From NCBI GenBank assembly GCA_963642145.1, contig CAVIFU010000004.1, positions 1 to 62,133 on the forward strand: 62,133 bases of DNA. The letters run 5' to 3'. Below are positions 34,170 to 43,047 of this stretch, piece after piece. The translations under genes and the position numbers were made by a program. Source of the DNA: Stercoripulliclostridium_A sp963642145 (GTDB taxonomy: Bacteria; Bacillota; Clostridia; Christensenellales; DTU072). The notes under the pieces are model-generated. The model was not told the origin of the DNA. It searched no databases and was given only the letters and a program-made list of their open reading frames with translations. The first letter of the stretch is position 1. Every line of letters starts with the position of its first letter.

Positions 34170-35606
34170 TTAATCTGCCTCTTCCTCGGTAATCGTTTCG
34201 GCTGTTTCCGCCACTGCGGCGGTTTCGGCAACCAACGAACCGTCCTTTGCTCTACCGTGATGTTTTTTGTGTTCGATAACGGCAAATCCGCGTTTACGCG
34301 TTACAAAGTACGCCGAGCAGGTGATTATACCGCCTACCGCCCAGCCTACAGGCCAAGCGTACCATATGCCCATCAAACCGAATGACGGCGCCAAAGAAAG
34401 GCTCAATATCACCCTCAAAAGCAGATCCGTAAACGTGCCTATCATAAATATCGTCATGTGCCCGGTTCCGCGCAGCACGCCGTCGGACGCCATCTTGACT
34501 CCGACAAAGATGAAAAAGTACGGCACGTACGTCAAAAATTGCACACTTGCTTTGATTGCGTCCGCGTCGCCGTCGGTGATGAATATCTTGGTAAGCGGTG
34601 TTGCGGCAAATATAAATACGATGGCAAACAGCACCGCCATGGCCTCTATCATTATGAGTTCGGCTTTGTAACCGCGTCTGATACGATCGGGCTTGCCGGC
34701 TCCGAAATTCTGCGAAGCGAAGTTGGACATTCCGTTACCGAACGACAACATCGAGGTTATCGCAAGGTTATTGAGCTTGATTGCCGCGGCATAGCCTGCA
34801 ATGGCGCTTGTGCCGAATCCGTTGATCGCGCGCTGTATTACGAGGTTGCCTACCGAAATTGCGCCTTGTTGGAGTATGCTCGGAACGGCAATTTTGGTAA
34901 CTTCTCCGAGGATTTTGAAGTCAAACGCCTTGGCTTTGCCCTCGTGATTCATCTTCTTGAGTCTCAAAAGCACGCAGATAAGCGCAAGCACACCGCTCAA
35001 ACCTTGGCACATAAACGTTGCCCACGCCACGCTCGCTACGCCTATATCGAAGCATTTGACAAACAGTATGTCCGCGCCGATATTGCCGAGCGACGACGCC
35101 GCAAGGAATATAAACGGCGTGATGGAATCGCCGAGCGCCGAGAATATACCGGTTGCGATATTATATATCAACACGAAAATAAATCCCGCCAAGTATATGT
35201 ATAGATATTCGAGTGAAGGCTCCAAAATTTCCGCCGGGGTATTCAAAAGGATAAGTAATGGTTTGGATACGGCTATTCCCACGCCCGTGAGCACCGCGCC
35301 TATAACCAAACTCGCTATCAGCGACGTATATGCAGTTGTGCGCGTGTTTCTGTAATCTTTCGCGCCGAAGTACCTTGCCACGACTACGGAAACGCCTATA
35401 TTCAATCCGAAAGCGAATGCAATGTATATCAACGTCACTTCGTACGAGTTGCCCACCGCCGCGAGCGCGGACGTTCCCAAATAATGTCCGGCGACAAAGC
35501 TGTCGGCTACGTTGTAGAGTTGTTGAAAAATAATACTTCCGAACAGCGGCAACGAATAAGCAAACAAAACCTTAAACGGTTTACCTACCGTCAAATCTTT
35601 ATTCAT
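34170..35606 (-). CDS. MATE family efflux transporter
   Basis: 478 residues with about twelve membrane segments in two pseudo-symmetric halves. The opening PFKVLFAYSLPLFGSIIFQQ and YNVADSFVAGHYLG are typical of MATE cation antiporters, which export drugs or metabolites using Na+ or H+ gradients. The tail of about 45 residues is hydrophilic: His/Lys-rich, then Ala/Glu/Thr-rich. GGAGG lies 9 nt before the ATG. It is 106 nt downstream of the metallo-beta-lactamase-fold gene and could be cotranscribed with it; no clear separate promoter was seen. Confidence 0.93.
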   Translation of the reverse strand: MNKDLTVGKPFKVLFAYSLPLFGSIIFQQLYNVADSFVAGHYLGTSALAAVGNSYEVTLIYIAFAFGLNIGVSVVVARYFGAKDYRNTRTTAYTSLIASLVIGAVLTGVGIAVSKPLLILLNTPAEILEPSLEYLYIYLAGFIFVLIYNIATGIFSALGDSITPFIFLAASSLGNIGADILFVKCFDIGVASVAWATFMCQGLSGVLALICVLLRLKKMNHEGKAKAFDFKILGEVTKIAVPSILQQGAISVGNLVIQRAINGFGTSAIAGYAAAIKLNNLAITSMLSFGNGMSNFASQNFGAGKPDRIRRGYKAELIMIEAMAVLFAIVFIFAATPLTKIFITDGDADAIKASVQFLTYVPYFFIFVGVKMASDGVLRGTGHMTIFMIGTFTDLLLRVILSLSLAPSFGLMGIWYAWPVGWAVGGIITCSAYFVTRKRGFAVIEHKKHHGRAKDGSLVAETAAVAETAETITEEEAD

Positions 35607-35712
35607 GCGTATATCCTCCCGAGATTACGCAAGTAAAATACTCCCCCGCGTTTGTAAACGCAAGCGTTCAAGCATCTTTTAATTCCGATTTTACAATTTT
35701 TTTACAGTCAAA

Positions 35713-36540
35713 TTATCGCTTGGCTTTGTCGGAACGCACGTGTCCCGTCCTGATTACCAAGCCGCCGTCAAACTTCTCGCGCTCGCGATATATCGTTATG
35801 CGTGAAAATATCGCGTTCTTTTTGTACTTTTCGAGGCAATCTTCGCCGATTTCTCTGACCGCAGAAACAAGTTCTTGCGGTAATTTCCCGTCAACGTGCC
35901 CCCATAACAGCGTATGCGCTTTGCTAAGTTCCTCTATGCGTTTAGCCGTTACCAGCCACTCGTCAACGTAGGCGGCATTCGGCAAAAACAACCAGGGCGC
36001 CGGACACATATTGTCGCCGGTAAACACTATACCCGTTTTGTCGTCAAACAGCAAAATACTGCCGTACGTATGCCCGGGCGCGTGTTCCACTCTTACGTTG
36101 CGGTCTCCGAGCTCAAACACGTAGCCGTCCTCTATCGGAACGATCTCCGGACGCTTCTTGTACCGCACAAGGTCTTTGAGCTTGACTCCCTCGGTTATGA
36201 CGCCCTTACACCAAATAAAAAAGAAAGCCCTTACAAAGTAGCTCGTCATGAATCGATATATCCTGCCGGTATCCTTCGTATGAACAAAAATCCGCTCGAA
36301 TTGACCGTCTCCGCCCACGTGATCAACGTGCCCGTGGGTGCCCACAACGTATAACGGCTTGTCCGTCACGGCTTCAACCGCCTCTTTCAAACCGCCTATT
36401 CCAATACCGCAATCGATGAGCAAGGCACGCTCGCTGCCTACCACGAGGTAGCAGTTGGCAACGCCGAAATCGCTTATCCTGTAAACTCCGTCGGCAACTT
36501 TCTCTATCGGATGGTCGGTACGCAAACGCTCTGAACGCAT
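35713..36540 (-). CDS. Metallo-beta-lactamase-fold hydrolase
   Basis: 275 residues. The metal-binding motif is THGHVDHVGG (His69, His71, Asp73, His74), followed by a histidine in EHAPGHTYGS, an aspartate in FTGDN and a final histidine in LWGHVDG, so a two-metal site looks complete. Glyoxalase-II-like or general MBL-fold hydrolases have this layout; the substrate is unknown. Its ATG shares one base with the stop of the alpha/beta hydrolase gene (TAATG), so the two are coupled. True antibiotic resistance activity is unlikely from the motif pattern. Confidence 0.9.
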   Translation of the reverse strand: MRSERLRTDHPIEKVADGVYRISDFGVANCYLVVGSERALLIDCGIGIGGLKEAVEAVTDKPLYVVGTHGHVDHVGGDGQFERIFVHTKDTGRIYRFMTSYFVRAFFFIWCKGVITEGVKLKDLVRYKKRPEIVPIEDGYVFELGDRNVRVEHAPGHTYGSILLFDDKTGIVFTGDNMCPAPWLFLPNAAYVDEWLVTAKRIEELSKAHTLLWGHVDGKLPQELVSAVREIGEDCLEKYKKNAIFSRITIYREREKFDGGLVIRTGHVRSDKAKR

Positions 36541-37505
36541 TACTCTATATTCTCGATAAATTCTTTGACGGTGTTGCGATAGGTTTCGGGATCACGCATA
36601 TACGCTTGAGTGTGACCGGCTCCCTCCACCATGAGTAAGCCTTTCGGCGCCGTGCATGACTCGTACAAAGCCTCACACATATACGCCGGGATAATCATAT
36701 CCTTTGCGCCGTGTATGAACAAAATCGGCAAACACGCGGTCTCTGTATACTTAACTATATTCGTCCTGAAATCCGTACCCGCATACCTTTTGGCAAACAG
36801 CTCCGCAATGTGAAGTATCGGGAACGGCGCAAGCTTGTATACCTGCTTCATTTGATATTCCAAAACGTCCCAAAGCTTGCTGTACGCGCTGTCTTCAATT
36901 ATACATTTGACGCTCCGCGGAAGCCCTACGCCGGCGTCTATCAACGCGGAAACGGCGCCCGTAGAGTACGCATGAATGATGATTCGGGTATCCGAAAACC
37001 GCTCTTCGGCAGCCGAAATCCATTTAAGTACGTCTTTTGCTTCCGACACGCCAAATCCGATGTTCGCGCCGCCGCTCTCGCCTTGACCTCTGCCGGTAAC
37101 GAGTAGCAGGTTGTAACCGTTCTCCATATAGAACGGCGCGATGGGCGCAAAACTCGCAAGCGACGTAGTGTTGTACCCCGGGATGCATATTATGGTACCT
37201 TTTGCCCCGTCCGTTTCGTATGCGCGCGCGGAAAGTTTGACGCCGTCGTCGGCGATGACGCTAATCCACTCGTAGGGCACTTCTTTGAACTTCTCTACCG
37301 CTTCTTCGGTAAACTCCGCGTACTTATCGTAGTCGGGTCCGAGAGCGCACAAAAGCGGACTCTTTTTGATGTCGGCGACGCCGTTTTTGCGATGCATGAT
37401 TTCCCTATACGTGATATATCCGAGCAAAAACAGCAGCCCGATTATCACGCCGCACGCGATAACCAAACTGAATATGACTATCAATACTATATCCAATACG
37501 CTCAT
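36540..37505 (-). CDS. Membrane-anchored alpha/beta hydrolase
   Basis: 321 residues. An N-terminal membrane segment (about 4-30) is followed by a single alpha/beta-hydrolase domain. The oxyanion turn is PGYNTTS, the nucleophile elbow AYSTGA with Ser181 (alanine replaces the usual first glycine), an acid in HGAKDMIIPA and the histidine in EGAGHTQAY. It resembles the YqkD/BAAT-like esterase group. First gene of a coupled pair with the MBL-fold protein, driven by the promoter at 37539-37567; CGGAGG precedes the ATG. Substrate unknown. Confidence 0.9.
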   Translation of the reverse strand: MSVLDIVLIVIFSLVIACGVIIGLLFLLGYITYREIMHRKNGVADIKKSPLLCALGPDYDKYAEFTEEAVEKFKEVPYEWISVIADDGVKLSARAYETDGAKGTIICIPGYNTTSLASFAPIAPFYMENGYNLLLVTGRGQGESGGANIGFGVSEAKDVLKWISAAEERFSDTRIIIHAYSTGAVSALIDAGVGLPRSVKCIIEDSAYSKLWDVLEYQMKQVYKLAPFPILHIAELFAKRYAGTDFRTNIVKYTETACLPILFIHGAKDMIIPAYMCEALYESCTAPKGLLMVEGAGHTQAYMRDPETYRNTVKEFIENIE

Positions 37506-37538
37506 TTAAGCCTCCGAAACAATCGGTTTGTTTAATAA

Positions 37539-37567
37539 ATTATACTACTTATCGTGCGCGTTGTAAA
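37539..37567 (-). promoter_or_regulatory. Promoter of the hydrolase/MBL operon
   Basis: Minus strand: -35 TTTACA (37562-37567), 17-nt spacer, -10 TATAAT (37539-37544). Confidence 0.75.
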
Positions 37568-37614
37568 GCAAAAATTTAGGGCACCCAAACCATTGCATTT
37601 AGGTAAATTGGGTA

Positions 37615-37643
37615 TTGAATTTGCGTTCGGGTTATGTTAGAAT
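37615..37643 (+). promoter_or_regulatory. Possible promoter of the metallophosphoesterase gene
   Basis: -35 TTGAAT (37615-37620), 17-nt spacer, -10 TAGAAT (37638-37643). The start would be near 37650, leaving only about 14 nt before the ATG, just enough for the GAGGAG site. Confidence 0.4.
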
Positions 37644-37663
37644 TGTTCTACGAGGAGATGAAT

Positions 37664-39298
37664 ATGAAATTTTACTTAATGACAGACATCCACTTTTATT
37701 CCAAGCGCAACTACGAAGGCGACCCCTATGCCGGGGACAGGGACGCCGATCAGCTGCAAAAACGCGAGTCTGAAGAGATTCTCAGAGAGGCTTTGGACTA
37801 CATTCTGAAAGCCGGAGACACCGATATCGTGCTGATACCGGGCGATATTACATACGACGCCGAAATTACTTCACACGAAGATTTGATTGCGCTTCTGCAC
37901 GAATACAAAGACAAGGGACTCAAATTTTACATAACGACAGCCACGCACGACTACAAAGAAACCGTCGAGAACCCGTTCGGCAAAGAACTTTTCCGCAACG
38001 GTAAGGCGCGCGGATACGACAAAGATCACAACATTGTGCTTGTCGATTGCTTCAAACGCAAGGATTTGGATGAAGCATACAAAGAATTCGGACGGGCGCA
38101 AGCCGTATCCGCCGACGACTATACAATGTCCTACGCGGTAGACTTTGACGACAACGTCAGACTCCTCGCTCTAAACGACGACTACGAGCACGACCCCAAA
38201 AAGAAGCTCCGCGGCTACGAACGCAACCAATACGCTTGGATATTGCAAGAAGCCGAAAAGGCGAGCAAAGAAGGCAAAACCGTCATCGCCATGACCCATC
38301 ACCCGATGATAACGCCTACTCCGCTATACAAGATAATCGGCAAGCACGACATGCTCGCAAAAGCAGATAAAGCCATAGAGGAATTCGCAGACACCGGCAT
38401 AAACGTAGTGTTCACCGGGCACACACATATCCACGATATAGGTTACCGAGTATCCAAAAACGGTAACCCGTTCTATGATGTAGGCACTTCTTCGCTGATA
38501 GGATTCCCTCCCAACATGCGCAGAGTCGAAGTCATGGGCGACAAGGTAAAAATAGAGACTATCACCCTAAACACTTTGTCCGATTTCGACTTGGGCGGCA
38601 AGACGCTTCCCGAGTATTGTCGCGACGGATTCTTCGGCATGATAGAGAATATGGTCAAGTATATGGCTACCGACGAAAGGCGGTTCGCTTACTACGCAAA
38701 CAGTATGTCCATACGCCCCAACGTCGTGCACAAGTATTGGAAATTCATAAAGGCATTCGGCAAATGGGTAAACAATCTGACGTTCGGCAAGGTTTATAAA
38801 TGGGTGCGCAAGGAAAGCGGACTGAAGAAATCCGACATCCAACCCGTCAAGGATAACAAAGCCGTTCCGCTGATACTCAAACTTGTGGAGAACATCTATA
38901 CCGGCAACGCCGCAATGCGCCCGGATTCCGTCGAATACGGGCTGACCATGGGCACGGTGTCTTTGCTTGACAGCATCATCAAGTGTTTGCCTTTGAACCT
39001 CAAAAAGTTAATCGGACACACCACTCTTGCCGAAGTCATCGCACCTCTACTGTACAACAACGGCATAGACGACTACAACGCCGTGCTCGATCTGCGCGTT
39101 GCGCCCGAGGCGCCGGAACCGCTGCCGATACCGGTAAGCCACAAGGGTCCGTTTATCATAGCCGGGCTGGTGCTGACTCTGATTCTGACGCTGCCGCTGA
39201 CGATTCCCGCAGGGATAATCGTTGCTCTTATAATGCTCCTTAAAAAGATATTCCCGAACAAGAACGACAAAGTGCCGGAACTCCTTACTCACGTATAG
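37664..39298 (+). CDS. Membrane-anchored metallophosphoesterase
   Basis: 544 residues. The calcineurin-like domain (1-310) shows MTDIHFY (Asp8, His10), PGDITYD, TTATHDY in place of the usual GNHD/E, MTHHPMI and FTGHTHIHD, so the two-metal site is mostly recognisable. A helical region follows, with a hydrophobic membrane segment near the C-terminus (FIIAGLVLTLILTLPLTIPA) and a basic end. The enzyme probably sits on the inner face of the membrane. The substrate is unknown. The start at 37664 is chosen because GAGGAG lies 6 nt upstream; earlier in-frame ATGs overlap that site. Divergent from the hydrolase operon. Confidence 0.88.
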   Translation: MKFYLMTDIHFYSKRNYEGDPYAGDRDADQLQKRESEEILREALDYILKAGDTDIVLIPGDITYDAEITSHEDLIALLHEYKDKGLKFYITTATHDYKETVENPFGKELFRNGKARGYDKDHNIVLVDCFKRKDLDEAYKEFGRAQAVSADDYTMSYAVDFDDNVRLLALNDDYEHDPKKKLRGYERNQYAWILQEAEKASKEGKTVIAMTHHPMITPTPLYKIIGKHDMLAKADKAIEEFADTGINVVFTGHTHIHDIGYRVSKNGNPFYDVGTSSLIGFPPNMRRVEVMGDKVKIETITLNTLSDFDLGGKTLPEYCRDGFFGMIENMVKYMATDERRFAYYANSMSIRPNVVHKYWKFIKAFGKWVNNLTFGKVYKWVRKESGLKKSDIQPVKDNKAVPLILKLVENIYTGNAAMRPDSVEYGLTMGTVSLLDSIIKCLPLNLKKLIGHTTLAEVIAPLLYNNGIDDYNAVLDLRVAPEAPEPLPIPVSHKGPFIIAGLVLTLILTLPLTIPAGIIVALIMLLKKIFPNKNDKVPELLTHV

Positions 39299-39363
39299 TA
39301 TCGATTCCGAACAGAACCGTTCCGATCGCAAACCTCCGTTTCTAAATTCTCTGTACACTTTTG

Positions 39364-39392
39364 TTGACAAACGCGCGCGCGTTGTCTATAAT
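39364..39392 (+). promoter_or_regulatory. Consensus nifJ promoter with CG-repeat spacer
   Basis: Exact -35 TTGACA (39364-39369), 17-nt spacer, exact -10 TATAAT (39387-39392). The spacer contains ACGCGCGCGCGT, an alternating purine-pyrimidine palindrome flanked by GACAA and TTGTC arms. The start near 39399 gives a leader of about 68 nt. Confidence 0.9.
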
Positions 39393-39466
39393 TAACGTGT
39401 ATGTGTATGCGCGTGTAGCTCATACTTACGCAAGAATTCAGAATTAACAAACGGAGGTTTTTTTCA

Positions 39467-42400
39467 ATGAGCAAAAAAATGACTGTCGACGGTAATACCG
39501 CCGCCTCATACGTTGCTTATGCGTTTAGCGAAGTAGCGGCGATCTACCCCATCACCCCGTCTTCGCCTATGGCAGAGTACGCGGACGAGTGGTCCGCACA
39601 AGGCGTTAAGAACATGTTCGGTCAACCCCTCAAACTTGCCGAAATGCAATCGGAAGCAGGCGCAGCAGGCGCAGTACACGGCTCCCTTTGCGCAGGTGCT
39701 CTTACCACCACTTATACCGCAAGCCAAGGCTTGCTCCTCATGATCCCCAATATGTACAAGATCGCAGGCGAACTTCTCCCCTGCGTATTCCACGTTTCCG
39801 CCAGAGCGCTTGCCGCGCACGCCCTTAACATTTTCGGCGATCACGCCGACGTTATGGCTTGCCGTCAAACCGGATTCGCGATGCTCGCTTCCAACTCTGT
39901 CCAAGAGGCTATGGATTTGGCTCTCGTAGCGCACCTCTCCACCCTCGAAGCAAAGGTTCCGTTCATTCATTTCTTTGACGGATTCCGTACTTCTCACGAA
40001 GTAAGCAAGATCGAAGCCATCGACTACGAAGACATGAAGAGCTTGGTCGATATGAAGTATATCGACGACTTCCGCTCCCGTTCTTTGAACCCCGAGCATC
40101 CTATCCAAAAGGGTACCGCTCAAAACGGAGATATCTACTTCCAAAACAGGGAAGCCTGCAATAAGTATTACCAAGCCACACCCGCAATCGTTGCTAAGTA
40201 TATGCAAAAGGTTTCCGCCCTCACCGGCAGAGAGTATCACCTCTTTGACTATGTAGGCGCGCCGGACGCGGAAAAGGTTATCGTCATCATGGGCTCCGGC
40301 GCGGAAGCTACCGAAGAAACGGTCAACTACCTCAACGCTCGCGGACAAAAAGTAGGTTTGCTCAAAGTAAGGCTCTATCGCCCGTTTGATGAAAACGCGT
40401 TCTTCGCGGCTCTTCCCAAGACCGTTAAGTACATCACCGTAATGGATAGAACCAAGGAAGCAGGCTCCATAGGCGAACCTCTCTACCTTGACGTATGCGC
40501 CGCGCTCAAAGGCAAAACCGACGCGGTCATCCTCGGCGGAAGATACGGCTTGGGCTCCAAAGAATTCAACCCCACCATGGTCAACGCCATTTACAAGAAT
40601 ATGGGAGGAGCCAACAAGAACGGCTTCTCCGTAGGTATCGTCGACGACGTTACCGGCAACTACCTGCCCCTCGATGAGTTCGTCAACGCGGCTCCCGCAG
40701 GCGCGATAAGCTGCAAGTTCTACGGACTCGGCTCCGACGGCACCGTAGGCGCAAACAAAAACAGCATCAAGATTATCGGCGACCACACCGAAAAATACGC
40801 GCAAGGTTACTTTGTCTACGATAGTAAGAAATCCGGCGGTATAACCATTTCGCACCTCCGTTTCGGCGACGCGCCCATCAAGTCTTCTTACCTTATCGAT
40901 CAAGCCGACTTCGTAGCTTGCCACAATCCGAGCTACCTCTTCCGCTATGATATGCTCTCCGACCTCAAAGACGGTGGCACGTTCCTGCTCAACAGCATTT
41001 GGGAACCGGAAGAAATGGACGCTCAACTTCCCGCTTGCGTCAAGAACGCAATCGCCAAGAAGCACGTTAAGTTCTACACCATCGACGGTAACAAAGTTAT
41101 CGCTTCCATAGGCGCGACCAAGGGCGTCAACACTGTAATGCAAGCGGCATTCTTCAAGCTCGCAAACGTCATCCCCTACGAGGACGCCGAAACATATATG
41201 AAAGCCGCCATCAAGAAGACGTACGGCAAGAAGGGCGACGCCGTAGTTAATATGAACTACGCTTGCGTAGACGGCGCGGTAGAGCACCTCAAAGCCGTCA
41301 ATTACCCCGAATCCTGGGCGACCACGACCGAAGGCGCCGACATGGTAGCCGTCGCGGACAACAAGTACTTCCGTGAGTTCATACACCCCATCCTCGTCCA
41401 AGAAGGCGACAAACTCCCCGTCTCCGCATTTAACGCCGACGGTCACGTTCCCGTGGGCACCACCAAGTACGAAAAGCGCGGTACTGCGGTAAGCGTACCC
41501 GTCTGGAATCCCGCAAATTGTATCCAGTGCAACCAATGTTCGCTTGTTTGCCCCCACGCGGTAGTACGTCCCGTACTCGCGACGGAAGAGCAACTCAAAG
41601 GCGCTCCCGAAGGCTTCAACACCGTTGACGCCGTCGGCTTCAAGGGATACAAGTATCGTATCCAAGTCAGTCCCTACGATTGCACGGGCTGCAAGAGCTG
41701 CGTAAACGTTTGCCCGTCTCCTAAGGGTAAGGCTCTCGAAATGAAGCCCATAGCGGAAGCTATCGCTCTCGACGCGGTCAACGCCGAATTTGCCGAAAAC
41801 CTCCCCGAAACCGACAAAGTTTACAAGACGAACAACATCAAGGGCAGCCAATTCTCCAAGCCTCTGTTCGAGTACAGCGGCGCTTGCGCGGGTTGCGGCG
41901 AAACTCCTTATGTCAAACTCGTCACACAACTCTTCGGTGACAGAATGATCGTCGCCAACGCAACCGGTTGCTCCTCTATCTACGGCGGTTCGGCACCTAC
42001 CTGCCCCTACACCACCAACGACAAAGGTCACGGACCTGCTTGGGCAAACTCCTTGTTTGAAGACAACGCCGAGTTCGGCTACGGCATGAACCTTGCGATC
42101 TCCGCAAGACGCGCCAAAATCAAAGCCGACATGCTCGCGGCAATCGAGTCCGGTCATCTCCAAGACGCTACCGCGGAAGCATTCAAAGAGTGGATAGCGA
42201 ACATGGATTCCGCAGACGGTTCCGTAACCGCTTCCGAAAAGGTGAAGGCCACCATCCAAAACGAATCCTGCCCCTGCCTCAACTACATCAAGGGCAACCT
42301 CGACTGCTTGGTCAAGAAGTCCGTATGGATCTTCGGCGGCGACGGTTGGGCATACGATATCGGTTACGGCGGTTTGGATCACGTCCTCGCTTCCGGCGAA

Positions 42401-42967
42401 GACGTCAACGTGCTCGTCCTCGACACCGAAGTTTACTCCAACACCGGCGGTCAAGCTTCCAAGTCCACGCCTACCGGCTCCATCGCCAAGTTCGCGGCAA
42501 GCGGCAAGCGCGTCAAGAAGAAAGACCTCGGCATGATGGCTATGAGCTACGGCTACGTATACGTAGCGCAAGTAAGCATGGGCGCCAACCCGAACCAACT
42601 CCTCAAAGCATTGCAAGAGGCAGAAGCTTACCATGGTCCGTCGCTTGTCATCGCATACGCGACCTGCATCAACCACGGCGTCAACATGTCCAACCCCATG
42701 GGCGAGATGAAGAAGGCTGTAGATTGCGGATATTGGCAACTCTATCGTTACAACCCCACTCTTGCGGAAGAAGGCAAGAACCCCTTCACCCTTGATAGCA
42801 AAGAGCCTACCGGCGACTACAAAGAGTTCCTTACCGGTGAGAACCGTTACGCGTCCCTCAAGAAGCTGTATCCGAACATCGCCGACGAGCTCTTCACCGA
42901 GAACGAGGCACAAGCAAAAGCGCGTTACGAGGGCTACAAGTCCCTTGCCGACGCAGACAAGAAATAA
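39467..42967 (+). CDS. nifJ: Pyruvate:ferredoxin (flavodoxin) oxidoreductase
   Basis: 1,166 residues, single-chain PFOR. It oxidatively decarboxylates pyruvate to acetyl-CoA and CO2 and passes electrons to ferredoxin, the core of anaerobic fermentation. Domains in order: pyruvate-binding domain I (YPITPSSPMAEYADEW), CoA-binding and gamma regions, two ferredoxin-type clusters (CIQCNQCSLVCPH near 685, CTGCKSCVNVCPS near 739), a proximal cluster (CAGCGETPYVKL) and the TPP domain (GDGWAYDIGYGG, SNTGGQ). Full length and intact. A strong consensus promoter and a CGGAGG site indicate high expression. Codon use is visibly more biased than in neighbours (favoured CTC, GTC, AAG), consistent with abundance. 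Confidence 0.98.
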   Translation: MSKKMTVDGNTAASYVAYAFSEVAAIYPITPSSPMAEYADEWSAQGVKNMFGQPLKLAEMQSEAGAAGAVHGSLCAGALTTTYTASQGLLLMIPNMYKIAGELLPCVFHVSARALAAHALNIFGDHADVMACRQTGFAMLASNSVQEAMDLALVAHLSTLEAKVPFIHFFDGFRTSHEVSKIEAIDYEDMKSLVDMKYIDDFRSRSLNPEHPIQKGTAQNGDIYFQNREACNKYYQATPAIVAKYMQKVSALTGREYHLFDYVGAPDAEKVIVIMGSGAEATEETVNYLNARGQKVGLLKVRLYRPFDENAFFAALPKTVKYITVMDRTKEAGSIGEPLYLDVCAALKGKTDAVILGGRYGLGSKEFNPTMVNAIYKNMGGANKNGFSVGIVDDVTGNYLPLDEFVNAAPAGAISCKFYGLGSDGTVGANKNSIKIIGDHTEKYAQGYFVYDSKKSGGITISHLRFGDAPIKSSYLIDQADFVACHNPSYLFRYDMLSDLKDGGTFLLNSIWEPEEMDAQLPACVKNAIAKKHVKFYTIDGNKVIASIGATKGVNTVMQAAFFKLANVIPYEDAETYMKAAIKKTYGKKGDAVVNMNYACVDGAVEHLKAVNYPESWATTTEGADMVAVADNKYFREFIHPILVQEGDKLPVSAFNADGHVPVGTTKYEKRGTAVSVPVWNPANCIQCNQCSLVCPHAVVRPVLATEEQLKGAPEGFNTVDAVGFKGYKYRIQVSPYDCTGCKSCVNVCPSPKGKALEMKPIAEAIALDAVNAEFAENLPETDKVYKTNNIKGSQFSKPLFEYSGACAGCGETPYVKLVTQLFGDRMIVANATGCSSIYGGSAPTCPYTTNDKGHGPAWANSLFEDNAEFGYGMNLAISARRAKIKADMLAAIESGHLQDATAEAFKEWIANMDSADGSVTASEKVKATIQNESCPCLNYIKGNLDCLVKKSVWIFGGDGWAYDIGYGGLDHVLASGEDVNVLVLDTEVYSNTGGQASKSTPTGSIAKFAASGKRVKKKDLGMMAMSYGYVYVAQVSMGANPNQLLKALQEAEAYHGPSLVIAYATCINHGVNMSNPMGEMKKAVDCGYWQLYRYNPTLAEEGKNPFTLDSKEPTGDYKEFLTGENRYASLKKLYPNIADELFTENEAQAKARYEGYKSLADADKK

Positions 42968-42987
42968 TTAACCACTACTCCAAAATG

Positions 42988-43016
42988 GGTGCGGAGTACA
43001 TCCGCACCTATTTTTT
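42988..43016 (+). terminator. nifJ terminator
   Basis: 8-bp stem GGTGCGGA/TCCGCACC, 5-nt loop GTACA, then TATTTTTT. The next gene starts 31 nt later with no separate promoter seen, so partial readthrough may express it. Confidence 0.85.
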
Positions 43017-43047
43017 GGGAACAAATATCAATTCAAAGAGGTATATT

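Noticed and set aside
35641..35712. Separate promoter for the MATE gene
   Set aside because: TTTACA is present but no acceptable -10 lies at 16-18 nt; not reported.
35713..36540. Beta-lactam resistance gene
   Set aside because: The metallo-beta-lactamase fold motif is shared by many hydrolases; nothing specific to antibiotic-hydrolysing enzymes is visible.
39506..42913. Open frame of 1,135 codons antisense to nifJ
   Set aside because: It mirrors the strongly biased codons of nifJ, has no recognisable motif, and the sense frame is a full conserved enzyme. It is a shadow.
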